A stretch of 64,000 nt of DNA. Origin: Amphirosellinia nigrospora. Its lineage: Eukaryota; Ascomycota; Sordariomycetes; Xylariales; Xylariaceae. The translations under genes were made by a program, and so were the position numbers. Below the pieces are notes generated by a model. It saw only the letters and a list, made by a program, of their open reading frames with translations. It ran no database searches and was not told where the DNA came from. Position 1 is the first letter of the stretch. Each line of letters begins with the position of its first letter. The stretch spans positions 4,669,058 to 4,733,057 of the forward strand of contig SCHM01000003.1 of NCBI GenBank assembly GCA_004123355.1, in the 5' to 3' direction. Positions 1 to 12,004 of this stretch are shown in pieces.

Positions 1-911
1 TAACGGTATATTGTTGTATTTTTGAAAAACAAATTGTCGCTTCACACGAACAATGGCTGCACTCCACCCCCTATCCTTACGAACCTGATTAGCTTACAAC
101 TCATATCAGTAAATCATAAACTGTCATATAGGACCTTAATGCATAAGTTATATCGATAGACACCGGGTTCAATGCATTGATTGGTGGATGGTTTGATACA
201 AAGATCTAACACGTATAGAACTATATAATAAGTCACATAAGCCGCATATGTACAAGAGGCTTACATCATTGTCAACGACATGTAAAGATATTGGGATCAT
301 CTAAAAGTCGGGATTTCAGTATTGCTTATGCATCGATACCTGCTCCAGTATGCAGCTTATCCTTTGTGAGATTATTCATGTTATTTGCTTGTTCATACTG
401 TCCGATCCTCACATGAACATGAATGGTCGTGAGAGTTGCTGTGCATGAGTTGGCAGGGATGCTCAGTGAAACAGCAATCAGTAGCACTGTCTATTCCATG
501 ATATAGGCCACATCAGCTGCTTTCATCATATCATTGAGCACGGCAATGCAAGTTTGGTAAATTTGTAAATGTTCTTAAGTTTGGACGACAAGATCTAGAT
601 GCCCACATGGAAAGAATAGAGGTCTATTTCGCAGGGGTGAATGCAGTTGTTATGGTACAAGAGAGGCAGGTTGGTGCCGGTAGGTGAAAGCACTTCCAGA
701 ACGCTTTGCCTGTCATCCGCCCGGGCCAAGTCGTCACAGACTGTGTAACACAACCACCATCCGCTGGGTTGTTGGCTAATGCTTGTAGGCTTCAAGGCCT
801 GTTGAGTTCCAATCCAGCCATTGTTTTGCTCTAAAGATGTTTCTATACAGAGAGGCAGAGGATGCCAGATGGTCGCCAATAATCGAGAGGATTGTTAGAC
901 GTACTGCGAAT
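1..911. other. gene-free stretch downstream of qcr6
   Basis: No recognisable gene. A 94-codon minus-strand reading frame at 595-879 starts with ATG, but its product shows no domain, signal peptide or familiar motif, so I do not call it a gene. The sequence is ordinary mixed-composition intergenic DNA without a repeat I can see. Confidence 0.6.
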
Positions 912-1758
912 TTATTTGAGGATCGACCAGAGCTTAGGCGCAGCGCATTGAGTGGCGCAGTGAGCCAGGTGGAAGACTATTGTAGATAAGGCATATTAGC
1001 TTCTTATATGTTTCGAAATAGATCTCCAGAGGTGTGTGCGGATGCTGCGGACCACAGTCCCCGTCTACACCAAGGTTACAGATACTCACATTCCTCAACG
1101 CAGTCCTCTTGCTCGCCGTTGTCATCCGAGGCGTTTGTGACCCGCTCAACGCACTCGTCAAAGTGGTGCTTGGCAGGGGCGCACTGCTTGGAGTTCTTGC
1201 ACTCTGTTGCCGCCGTCAGTGTATGGTCCATTTCCCCTCGTGTGCACCACCTCCCAGCCGTTTTATGATATGATAAAGGGGTGGTATAAGGACGCATATG
1301 ACGTTGTGTGTTGGTGTCGCCAGTGTTTGTGCCCAACTCGTACTAACCTTCCTCGAGTTTCTCCTTGGGGTCTTCAGGCTCCTCCTCCTCCTCTTCTTCT
1401 TCTTCCTCCTCTTCCGGCTCCTCTTCTGGTTCGTCCTTCTCTTCAGATTTGGAATCTTTTTTGCTGCTGGACTTAGTGTCCTCGGCCTTGTCGTCTTGGC
1501 TATCGGTGGTTTCCTACATCCGATTAGCCATCGTTCCCCAGCCAGGTGTAGACGACTCCATGAAGCGTTCGTGGTAGTCAGCGACGAGGGACATCGGCCG
1601 GTGAGAAGGCGGGGTTGGGTTTCCGCAGCTAACGGCACCTCATTCGGATGGTTCACTGTGTCGTACCTTTTCCTCGGGAGCCGGAGGGGCCTCGGCCTCG
1701 GCCGTGGTCCATGGCGTGGCGGCCTCGACAAGGTCGGTGATAACGTTCCAGACACCAT
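912..1758 (-). CDS. qcr6: ubiquinol-cytochrome c reductase hinge protein (QCR6-like)
   Basis: Acidic hinge subunit of mitochondrial complex III, which helps dock cytochrome c to cytochrome c1. Four exons fit: 1758-1667, 1513-1348, 1203-1090 and 976-912, joined by GT..AG introns. The second exon encodes a Glu/Asp-rich run ending in PEDPKEKLEE. Exon 3 carries SKQCAPAKHHFDECVERVT. Exon 4 ends HLAHCATQCAAPKLWSILK. The paired Cys-x9-Cys-type cysteines and the acidic run are the family signature. The expected N-terminus (GVWNVITDLVEAATPW) is one base out of frame with the ATG at 1758, as if GGG after the start had become GG. No in-frame ATG lies closer. Length and exon layout otherwise match fungal QCR6. 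Recognition is secure; the exact start depends on that base. Confidence 0.9.
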
Positions 1759-2560
1759 GGTGATCAGATCGGTACTGCGCGGGTCCAATGGCTTGTGGTA
1801 GCGGATAGAGCGTTGAGTGGCGGACGAAGAGTTGACCCCCAAACTGGCTGAAGCTGGCTGGCAATGAGAAATTACGAGCATCAGCAATTGGGCCAATTCC
1901 ATTGGCTCCCGTCTCTAGGTAGCGGGCAATCACGTGATAGTTCCGGCCGACGCAATGGGCCATTTAAGCCCCACACCTCCGTCCATCCGTCCACCAACGA
2001 AACCGTTCGTGGCCCTGTTCTATTCAGGTGTTGTTTATTGCACGAACAACTGTGACGGAATCGAGAAATGCAACCCTTTATTGAAGTATCTTAGTCTACT
2101 GCCCAATGACTTGACCGTGTATCTTATCATAAATGCAGATGTGACGTGTTGTAGAGTGAGGATATTCCATGCTAACTGCCTACCTACCTACCTACCTTAT
2201 TCCCGAGCTAACCATGGTCCTAACAATTGTGGCTGACTTTATGGCCTGACAGGCAAGGCTGTCTGCATCTCGATGCTTCCCATGAATGCAACCACCGTAC
2301 CATCACTGCTCTGCGTTTACAATATTTTCACGATCTCTGTATGTAACTGGTTCCTCACACCCCTCATTTAGGACCCGGTCCTAGAAAGACATGATGAAAG
2401 TGTCAGATTTTTTCGAGTACGCAAAGTTATCTGGCTCTCATGTGATCGCCACTGTGTGGATGCCAAGCTTTCTGATGTGAGATCACTATCGTTCCCAGTC
2501 AAATCCGCCACGCGGCCGCCAGAGGTACATACTTTGCGACAACGGAGGGCCGGCGCAGAT
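1759..2560. other. intergenic, qcr6 upstream region
   Basis: About 800 bases between the start of qcr6 and the stop of the GRAM-domain gene, both on the minus strand, so this should hold the qcr6 promoter and the terminator of the next gene. It contains a short (TACC)n run at about 2179-2197. No gene is visible. Confidence 0.5.
2179..2197. repeat. (TACC)n microsatellite
   Basis: Four to five tandem copies of the tetranucleotide, about 420 bases upstream of the qcr6 start. Such runs are common in fungal promoters; no function is implied. Confidence 0.7.
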
Positions 2561-3622
2561 TCACTGTCGTTCTGCCTCCTCTCGTAGCCGTTCGTCAAAA
2601 CGCATGCTGACCGCCTGTGCCTGGGCTTCATCGTAATCAGGGGTGGCTCATCCGGCAATCCTTGACCTATCTCGGCTTGTCGGGTGGTGTCATTAGGACG
2701 TTCGGCGACCTGATCGGTCGTGGATCTGGTCTGATCGGATGGGCCTGGACCTGGACCTGGACCTGGACCCTGCGATGCTGTGTATTCTGGAAGCTGCTCG
2801 TCATGAACGTTGGAAGCCCAGTTGCGCTGGCCTGACTCTTCTGCAATCTGTGCCGCGTGGCAAGACGTCCCTTGATCTCAACGAATTTGAGCTCAAACTC
2901 GTTGAAGCCACCGTCTCTGAAGGTTAACCTTAGAGTCACTCTGGGAAATCTGGGGGATGTTGCCATCTGGCACAGGTCGAACGCTGGCTTCCCAGTACCA
3001 GGGCCCAACCCATGGTGAGCGCATTCGGCTATCCTGGCACCCGAGGATCTTGGTTGAGAACGATTTGAATTGCTCCGTAGGGTTAGCTGGGAGGTATATC
3101 ACCTAGTTTCTATCGTTAGCTTAGGGCGTCTAGAACTATGATTTGTCGCTCACCCTTTGGTTTGTGATGAAGGCCGTCCCGCTCTCGCTCTTGATAGAGA
3201 GAGGAGTGACGCCGGTAGGCTGGTTTGGTGATGTTATGCTGAGGGCTACGCGGCCTCTAGTCTTGAATAATATGCTCTCGTGTGGCAGGGGTTCTATTTC
3301 CCCGGTTCGAGATAGCATTACCCAGCTGGCGTCCAAATTAGTCTCCTCTTCGAGTTGGCCGCTCTGGCTCAAGAAGATTGAGGAATGTTGATCGTGAAGC
3401 CCGTAATCCATATTGGAGTCCAGGACCAGATAATGGTCTCTTGTTTTAAACACGGGGTACTGAAGGCTATGGCCGGGGCTGGGGCTCACAGGAGAGAAAA
3501 GATGGAGTGTCTAAAACCACTACATCTGTCTTCCCAAGAGGAGGGCGTGGGATAACTAGGACTTTAAACATGGGGGGACCAGAAATGATGAAGAAAAGAG
3601 AGGGATCATACTTGATTGACAT
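2561..3622 (-). CDS. WBP2-type GRAM-domain protein (WW-domain ligand)
   Basis: Homologue of the WBP2/WW-domain-binding family, adaptor proteins with an N-terminal GRAM/PH-like domain and C-terminal proline-rich WW ligands. The first coding exon is only 11 nt (3622-3612, MSI plus two bases). Splicing to 3325 gives MSINWVML, the usual family start. The second exon (3325-3154) ends TNQR and joins VIYLPANPTEQFKSF at 3102. The GRAM core continues with MRSPWVGPWYWEASVRP and LRLTFRDGGFNEFELKF. The tail has LPEY, a Gly-Pro repeat coded by (CTGGAC)n at 2745-2768, and DEPPPDYDEAQAQAV before the stop at 2561. The reading frame changes at about 2960 and 2865, and at 2640-2643 (a C run, G on the plus strand, one base short). 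All pieces are conserved, so the breaks look like sequence errors. Confidence 0.85.
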
Positions 3623-6600
3623 TTTGAGAATACCTAGCTAGGCTGTGGTAATAAGTCAGCTTGGACTTTTGGTGGATGCTGCAGCAGAAGGGGTAGCGCA
3701 GGGCGCGTCAACCGGGCTCCTGGGATTCGTTCGGCAAGACAGAGCAACCAGGGTTCTAGTGGACAATGCTTAGTTGATAGCAGGAGACCCGGGACGGCAC
3801 GACTTGCAGTTCGCGCCGGTTTACCATTCCCAGAATCGATGGACAGCGACGTATGTTGGTAGTCCTACTAGGCAGTGCGAATGTGGGCCACACTAAAGGG
3901 CTGTCAATCCGGTCAACGATGGCTTGCTACGGCCAAAAGGGGAATGGCAAACGACGACCAAGCTGCAGGACAACTCGGTGTGGGTGTGCTCGACGCTTGG
4001 AGGGCTGGGTAAGGTTGGCCAGAGAGTATTAACTAAGGTATGGAGTGTATCCTGCCTGAAGTGTCACTATGTACCCCGAAGGTGTAGGTACGTGGACGGG
4101 AGGATGTTGGTATTGGTGTGAACAGACCGACAGGCTCTACCGACACCCCGTTGTACCGGAAGAATTACGTACGCGGCAATGGCATTAGCAGAAAATAGTG
4201 GTGATGGTAGTAACAATAGCAGTAGCAGCAGTAGTGTCGTAGGCGGAGAGGTTGATGAAGGCTGGTACCCAGATGGTTGGCTGGCCGAAGGGCGACGACG
4301 GGACGATTCTCGGCTACCCTGTTTGGATTTGCATGGACTACGATGATGAAGATGCGCAGCGCATTGTTTGATGCCCAGGATGCGGATTCAGACAAGACAA
4401 AAGCGAGAGCACGGCGATGGCAGCAGGTGAGAGGTGATTCCTCACTTGTGTCCTCACGTCGCTATTGGCCTGCCTGGGAGTGCCGGATCACATGGGAGGC
4501 TTGAGGCTCGCCGTGTCACTTTAGGAGTTAACGCGGCGGGCAATTCGGGCTGCACAAGATGTACAAGCTGTACAGGGACCAGGTAGCGATGGATTGTGTG
4601 TACTTGGGTATTGATATTTCTGGTGGAGACGAGTAGTTGTGTCTGAGGTCTGGATACAGGTCTGGATATCCAACGATGGCCCAGATGAATCATGGGTTGC
4701 TGTTTCGGGGCGCCAAAAGCACGCATAGTTCACAATTAGGTGGGACTTATCGTCCCATCGCCCGTACAGTCTTAAAATGCCAGACCTGCGCACAGTGTTA
4801 TAGCCATGTACCCGGCCGGTTGGTCTAAGTCTCTAGTTTCTGTAGTTTCTGTACTTAGCTCCCACTTACCGACAATAGGGTAGACACGATTAAACTACCA
4901 AGCCATAGTAACCTTTTCTTGTCAGATTAGTAACGGCCTAACATGGTCAGGCAATCTATAGTAGTGTCTCGAGCCACTTGAGCTCCGATTCGTCCAATAT
5001 TGGTTGACCGTTCTCTCTGCGAACGGACGTCAACACAAAATTGTTATATCTGGTAGCTGTACCACAAGTGACACATGCGTCGTTCACACATGGCGCATCC
5101 ACTTACAACCCTTACAAACCACCGACGAGAACGGCTATCCCGTACAACAGGACGTCATACTCCTCAGTAGAGCACATTGTTTGTTGATTTGGCACCAATG
5201 AATCCAATGAATCTTCTGAAGTCTATCCACAGGGTTGTCACCTTGTCAATGATTAACGGGTCTATCCACATCAACCGGTATAGAGGCTGAATGATATGGC
5301 ACACAACCCCTGGTTCCTAGATGCCATTTTAAGCCATCTGATAATAAATTTGCCTAATAGGTTAACCGACTTACCGGTGTGTTCCATGTCAGTGTAACGT
5401 GCCCATACCTCCAGCTCCTTAGAGACATTGACAAGGGGTAGGTTAATGAGGGCGAGGTCAATGAAGCATCAGAACCCTAACACAACCAATACCAACAGTA
5501 ATAGTTTTTTTAAATTTAAATTTGTCTTCCTCTCGCCCCGGGGTAACAGACCTCGCTACCGAAACTCACCTGCTTTTCCATTGTCGCCGGAACTCGGCTT
5601 GGACCAGTTTGGTACCGCAGTATGAGTGTTTACGGATCGCAGCTCATTCTCATGCTGTCAGCATATGAGAACCATATAGCACGTGCGCAGTTACCCGTTG
5701 CCCGTTGCCATGATGTGGTGCTTACCAACATCCCATGCTTGCTCCGGATTCCTCAATCAGAACACCTCGCTGCCTGCCGCTTGCTTTCATTCCTGGCTCG
5801 CAGCCGGCGGCTCGAACTAAAATTCAATAATGCCAAGCCCACTCCTGGTATCATCGCGGTGCCCGGAGACTAGATAGAGTCGCTCGCGACGCTCAGACGT
5901 ATGTAGGCTGTATGTAGGGACTACGCCGCAGATAGTCATGTGGTTTCTGGCGTCACCGCGTAGGCCCGGTAAGATAGGCCATGATCCTATGCCCATCAGA
6001 CATGGTCGATGAAAGAGACTCCAAAAGGGCAAAGGACGGTGCAGTGAAGAGACGAGAGGAGCCTGGGGAACAATGCGCAACGATACTAACTTGCACACCG
6101 ACCCCGCAACATTATGCGCGGTCCATCCTTTCTCAAAAGGAAGTGATGGACTCCGTGAAGACATCACGCGGGACTCTGACAGGGGATTTGAACAGAGAAG
6201 CCAAGTTCCATGACTCTCTCCATTATCAAACCTTCTCCATTGTGAAAGAATACGCTGCCAAGTTTTGTTTTGGAGAAAAGTGTAACTCCCCATTTATAGG
6301 AACTCAAGTCGCGTCCGGGTAAACTAACCCCTCTTTGGCCGACTTTGCGACAGGTCAGATTCCTATCTTTGGCAGAAAGCTGAAAAGAGCAGCTGGTACC
6401 AGGTTACCGGGGCATATGATCAGACTGGCCTGGCCTGGCCATAGAACGCACGCTGGTAAACGACGGCCCCCATCCTGTTTGAAATGAAGGTTCTAGTCTA
6501 TCCCACACACCGAGAATAGCCGCGCCATTTACGCCATTATACGCCAACCTCAGAGTTATACACAAATCCCAACGCGTAGTATGCACGCAAAGGAGTCACG

Positions 6601-7499
6601 TAACATCATCACATGAACACCGGCTACCTATGCGCAAGACAAGCCGAGATACGGACTGTAAACTACCGAGTGTTGGAGGCGGTCAGTCACGAATGGCCGG
6701 ACTGCGGACCTATCACCTACATGGTCGGCGCCTGTGCATGGTTGCACTCGAAGGGTCCAAAACAGAAGGCGTCAAGAGACGGAATGTGTTCGTTCAATTC
6801 ATTATGCCATTTATCGTTTCATAATATCCCAATGTACCGCAAACTCTACCCATGTGCCTGCGCCCTGTCATATCGCAGATCGTGCGGAATACCTATCTCA
6901 GCCTCCACTATCACTTCCTAAGGAGAGTAAGAGGTGTTGAGGAACATCTCCGAGAGAGGGAGAGAGGGACAGAGAGACAAGGAAACGAAACGGAAACTCC
7001 CTGGCGTCATTATCATGTCAATACAAGTCCCAGACCAATACGCCCCAGCCAATGAACACAACAATCCGACACAATACACCGTCAAGAACAAAAACAACTA
7101 GAAAAGATCGTCCGTATCAACCACCCAATTTTAGCCATGACGTTGAGGAGAAAAGATCAGGGTTACAAGGTACTCGGCCAGAACATCCAATGCGCTCTGG
7201 CCGATGATCTGAGCTTTGACTGATAACTCAGGTTTCTGGTGAGACATCATCGTAAGCCTGATGGCCACACTGATAGACGGCGCAACTAGCGCTGGAGCAG
7301 ATAATGTATCATTGCAATCCCATCAAATCAGAGTGTCGAAAACCCTCGGTGCTGTCCCAGGTTGCGTACGCGGCCATCTTCAAGCTTGTGCCTTTTTGCA
7401 TCTTCATTCTTTTCGTATAGTGTCCTGGTATCATACACGCCTCATCTGAACTCTGATTTCCTTTCCGGTCTGTGCCCGGCGTTGTAGGAGCGTTTCTCT
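3623..7499. other. long gene-free region between the GRAM gene and the formin fragment
   Basis: Nearly 3.9 kb without a recognisable gene. The part next to 3622 should hold the GRAM-gene promoter. Minus-strand frames at 5817-6293 and 7309-7686 and plus-strand frames at 5981-6322 and 6613-6921 are open but resemble nothing known and have no introns in sensible places. There is a TAG/CAG-like imperfect triplet tract at about 4196-4236 and a GA-rich tract at 6946-6990. The missing FH1-FH2 half of the adjacent formin would be expected to begin here but is not found. Confidence 0.6.
6946..6990. repeat. purine (GA)-rich low-complexity tract
   Basis: An almost pure purine stretch of GAGAG and GGGA units on the plus strand, in gene-free DNA about 500 bases downstream of the formin fragment. 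Probably a decayed microsatellite. Confidence 0.6.
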
Positions 7500-9945
7500 T
7501 TAAGAGAGCCAATTTTCTGTAGATTTCATCACGATTGGACTGGTAGCATCGTTGAGGTCTTTGAAACCAAAGCTGATGTAGGCATCTCGATCTTGGGCGC
7601 TGGCTGGTCGGGCTTCTTGGGTCTGTTCTTCGTGGGACTCTTAGGCTCGGGCGGCGGACATAACGTACATTTCGCAGTCCAGCCATCCTCGGCGGCTGCG
7701 CGACCAGGTTCGTAGCGCATCATGAACGGGGATAGAATTTTTCCTTACAGAGCCGTAGGTTCCGCCATGCAGCGCTCCCTCCGAAATATGGAAGAGGTTG
7801 CGCAACGCGTTTCGCTCTTCGGGTTGTCGGTGTACAAGCGAGAATCGCGTTTAGTAAGTCAAGATGTGAAGCCAAGTAGTTGGTGGCGTCCCATTCTACA
7901 CCTCCGACGTAGGGGGCGGCTGGCACTGGTGGCCGCTCTTGAGGGAAGTGAGCCTGCATATATGCCATGCTATCTATGCCTGAGGGCCCACGGCCATCCC
8001 TGGCTTCCTGATCCCGCGGTAGATGAACGATATTAAGGTGGTGCAAGAAAATCCAAAAGACCTCCTTAGTCACATTGGTAACTTCCTTGCCCCACACACG
8101 GTAGGGGCGTTCCCGCCGCATCTCAAGCACAAAACCCAAGGGACGGTCCTGCTCCTTGGGCTCTGGATCTCGGAGGTGGCCCAACACAGTCTTGGCTCGG
8201 ATGGATCGGTTCTGTGGTGAGGCTGACTTGATGTACGTGAATAGTACCGAGGTGATAATGCTACGAGTTGTGAACTCGCTTGGTCCCTTCTTCTCTGGAT
8301 CAAATAGCATATGCAAAAGGGCTGGGAAGAGTGTGCCCTGTATCGAGTGAAGATATTGAATGGCAAGGGCAGTAGTGCACAGGGCCTTGAGGCAAAGAAG
8401 ATTCTCATGAAGAAGGGCATCTTCGTGCTCTTCCCTGCTTGTGCGTTAGTATAATTTCATAATTAAACCCTGGACGGACTGGTAGGGACTTACCTCCACT
8501 CCACCTCCATAATACGATGGAGGAGTGCAACGATCTCTTGCATACCGCCTTGACGAATGAACTCCTCTGTCCAGGCCACTGTCTCATTCCGTAGCAATAG
8601 CCTTAGTTTGTGCAGTTTACCTACTTCTTCTACCGATTCGGGTTGCTGAACCTTGCGCAGATAGCTCACATAATCCATCGGTCCCTGCTGTGACTTCATT
8701 TTAGACAATATGCCGCCGGAGATTGATCCAGCTGAGGACGGCCTCTCGCTGGCTAAACTATCTGTAGATCGCGAGCGAAAATGTCGCCCCAGTGTGCTTT
8801 CACCTTTGGACTTTTTCGTGGGAGAGCGAGACTCGGACTTTTTGCCGTTATTTCGTGACAAGGTGAAACTTCGCCCCCTTGACTTCTTCTCTTGATCTTG
8901 CGGCCCGGTCATGCTAGTATCACTATCATGGCTGGGGGCCGGGTAGCATTAATCCCTTTACTCTCAGCCCAGTCTTGCCGAATGAATTCCATTTTGATCG
9001 TATCCGTCAAATTACGCATCTTGTATCTCTGATTTTCAGGGATGTTTCGCCGATCCAACATGGCTTCGAGGTGTTTATCGATATTCTGTGGGTCCAGAAT
9101 GAACTCAGAAGATTCCCTCACTGAGTATTTGTTCCTAGACCCTGTCCCGCTCGTGAATAACTTTAAGCCCCGTTGAATCTTAGATGGCGAGGCTTTGGAA
9201 GTATTAGAGCCATTATTTGAATTCGGTAATTGCTGAGAATCTCGGGCTGCTGCGTATTGAGGCTGGTAGGACTTTGGCCGTTCCTTTACCCGGGTGTTGC
9301 TTGATCTACTACTAGAAGAAACGTGGATGTAAGGATCGTTGCTCTCACTCAACCCGTTTTGTCGTTCTAAGGCGCCACTGGAGAACTGGGCATAGATAGG
9401 TGGTCGTGACGTCTCTTGAGGCGTCACCGTCATCAATGGTGTCTGATTCTCTTTATCCTTCTTAAGAGATATGTCTTCATTGCTCGCTAGCTTATGTAGG
9501 TTTTTCTGGCTCTTGGGGCGCTTGAGAAGGGCAACCAAGTTTGTCGCAGACTTGGTCTTCTTGGGCGTCCCAAGTGGTACCGAATCGTCCTTGTTCTTAT
9601 TCGATTTGGTTCCCATGAAGTATGTAGGAATGAATCCGTGCTTGGTCGGCGATCGCGGGGCGACTGTCTTGTTGTCAGACTTGGCTGGGGATCGAGGGGC
9701 GACTTCGGCTTGGTTCTGGATCTCCCCGAGAGCGGCCGGGGAGAGAAATTGGAGAATGCCATGTCGTGTTGGAGCGAAGACTGCGGGATGATAAGGGAAA
9801 GAGGTCTCGGCCCAGAGGGCGTCGAAGATGAACCATTCTGGTTGTTGCGGCGATTCATGAAGGACACCAGCACGTTAGACTTGGATCGCTGGTGTTTGTT
9901 TAACGGGCGAGAGTTGCCGGGAACGTCGTGGTTCACGGAAGCCAT
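7500..9945 (-). pseudogene. N-terminal half of an SepA/Bni1-type formin (GBD/FH3 only)
   Basis: Diaphanous-related formins nucleate actin at polarity sites under Rho control. Starts at 9945 (MASVNHDVPGNSRPLNK). A low-complexity Ser/Pro leader is followed by the GTPase-binding region with ILDPQNIDKHLEAMLDRR and IKMEFIRQDWAESK, then LSKMKSQQGPMDYVSYLRKV, WTEEFIRQGGMQEIVALLHR, and an FH3/armadillo part (TTRSIITSVLFTYIKSASP, WDATNYLASHLDLLNAILAC). A 59-nt intron lies at 8435-8493. The frame breaks at several points, two of them in C runs one base short (9696-9699 and 8934-8938, G on the plus strand), and again around 7690-7810. After PKIEMPTSALGFKDLND the frame ends in TAA at 7500-7502. Fungal SepA-class formins are normally over 1,600 residues with a Pro-rich FH1 and FH2; neither is found in the 7.5 kb downstream. 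Truncated gene, recent rearrangement or misassembly. Confidence 0.85.
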
Positions 9946-10667
9946 GGTATCGAGAACGGGTAGTAAGGTGCAGGCGAAAAGAAAAGAAAGCCGTGAAACA
10001 AGGAATGCCTATACTGAATGCTGCACCCGAGTTGGATCACCAAACGCGTCTGTGGCACATGTCTCTGGTTAGGACTATACTTCTCAATAGGGCAATATTG
10101 AAGAGCTAGCGACGCATGAGCAGACGTACAGATGCTTCACAAGACAAACATAGAGTAATAATTCCCCTGAGAGCTGGATGGGAAGAATATTGTTATCCGG
10201 ATGCTGGCGAAGAAAAATGAACCGTAGCTATGCAAGCAAACCCGATGTCTGCGTCTTGGCCCCAGCGTTCGGAGCATCGGTATGATGCACATGCACGAGT
10301 CGGATCAACAAGCCGTAGTTGCCCCAGAAACCAAGAGCAGTTTGAGCGCACCCCTCTCTGTTAACCCCTGTCAACCCCATCCCCGAAGCCACCCCGCCGC
10401 TAAAATGTCTACCTATATACTTAGAGTAAGCTAAGGTTCAATAACCCCACTATGGGGCTCACTATCTGCATCCCGTCTAGGTACTGTAGCATCTTTGCGG
10501 CTGCCACTGATTGGTCGTTGGCGATTGGCGCAAAGAGAGGTCGAAATCTTTATCGCGACAGCTCTACTGCACTATTCTCTTCCGTCGCTATCTCCACCCT
10601 TCGACCTCAATGCCCATGACCCCAGGTCATTCGACACGGATACTCGAGCTCGACGGAAAGAAGCGAT
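9946..10667. promoter_or_regulatory. divergent promoter region between formin and trm8
   Basis: About 720 bases separate the divergent starts of the formin (minus) and trm8 (plus), so both promoters should lie here. Two inverted CCAAT boxes (ATTGG at 10510-10514 and 10524-10528) sit about 150 bases before the trm8 ATG, a spacing typical of CCAAT-binding-complex sites in filamentous fungi. Binding is inferred only from the motif. Confidence 0.45.
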
Positions 10668-11576
<909 letters not shown>

Positions 11577-12004
11577 GGGGCACAAAAATACCAATAGTAT
11601 AAATGAAACGACGTGCTCTACAATCACCTAACAATATAATCGTTGTTGACCATGGAAAGAAAATTGCTCTAATCTAATCACACCGAGCCCTCCAGGCAGG
11701 GGCTTAGGGCCAAATACAAAGGCTATAACGCCTCACAACTTATACTAACAACCGACTTGCATCTTATAATGCGTATATAATGATGCTAAGTAAGTAGGTA
11801 AGGTGGTATAGGTACTCAGACTGGTGGGATGTGGGGCCATATTTCCATCGCGCCGCCATTAAACCCACTATCAGGTCTCATTACGTCTGCTAATCCGCTT
11901 CCCATCCCGCATCACCCACCTCTTTCCCTTCCACCTATGAATATCATTCTCGAGGACCCTCTACGAACAAATGATGACGCGACAAGCACGGCAGTTCAGA
12001 GACT
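11577..12004. other. intergenic trm8-mdm1
   Basis: About 430 bases holding the trm8 3' end and the mdm1 promoter. Contains a GTAGGTAAGGTGGTATAGG-like stretch near 11790. No gene is visible. Confidence 0.5.

Noticed and set aside
595-879. 94-codon minus-strand frame
   Set aside because: No recognisable domain, no supporting signals, and length within chance for this composition.
1298-1801. Long plus-strand open frame, hydrophobic and Leu/Phe-rich, looking like a membrane protein
   Set aside because: It is the antisense of the acidic Glu-run exon of qcr6; GAA/GAG runs read backwards give Phe/Leu runs.
5817-6293. 158-codon minus-strand frame with an overlapping plus-strand frame
   Set aside because: No family resemblance, no conserved blocks; each strand is equally open, so there is no reason to prefer one.
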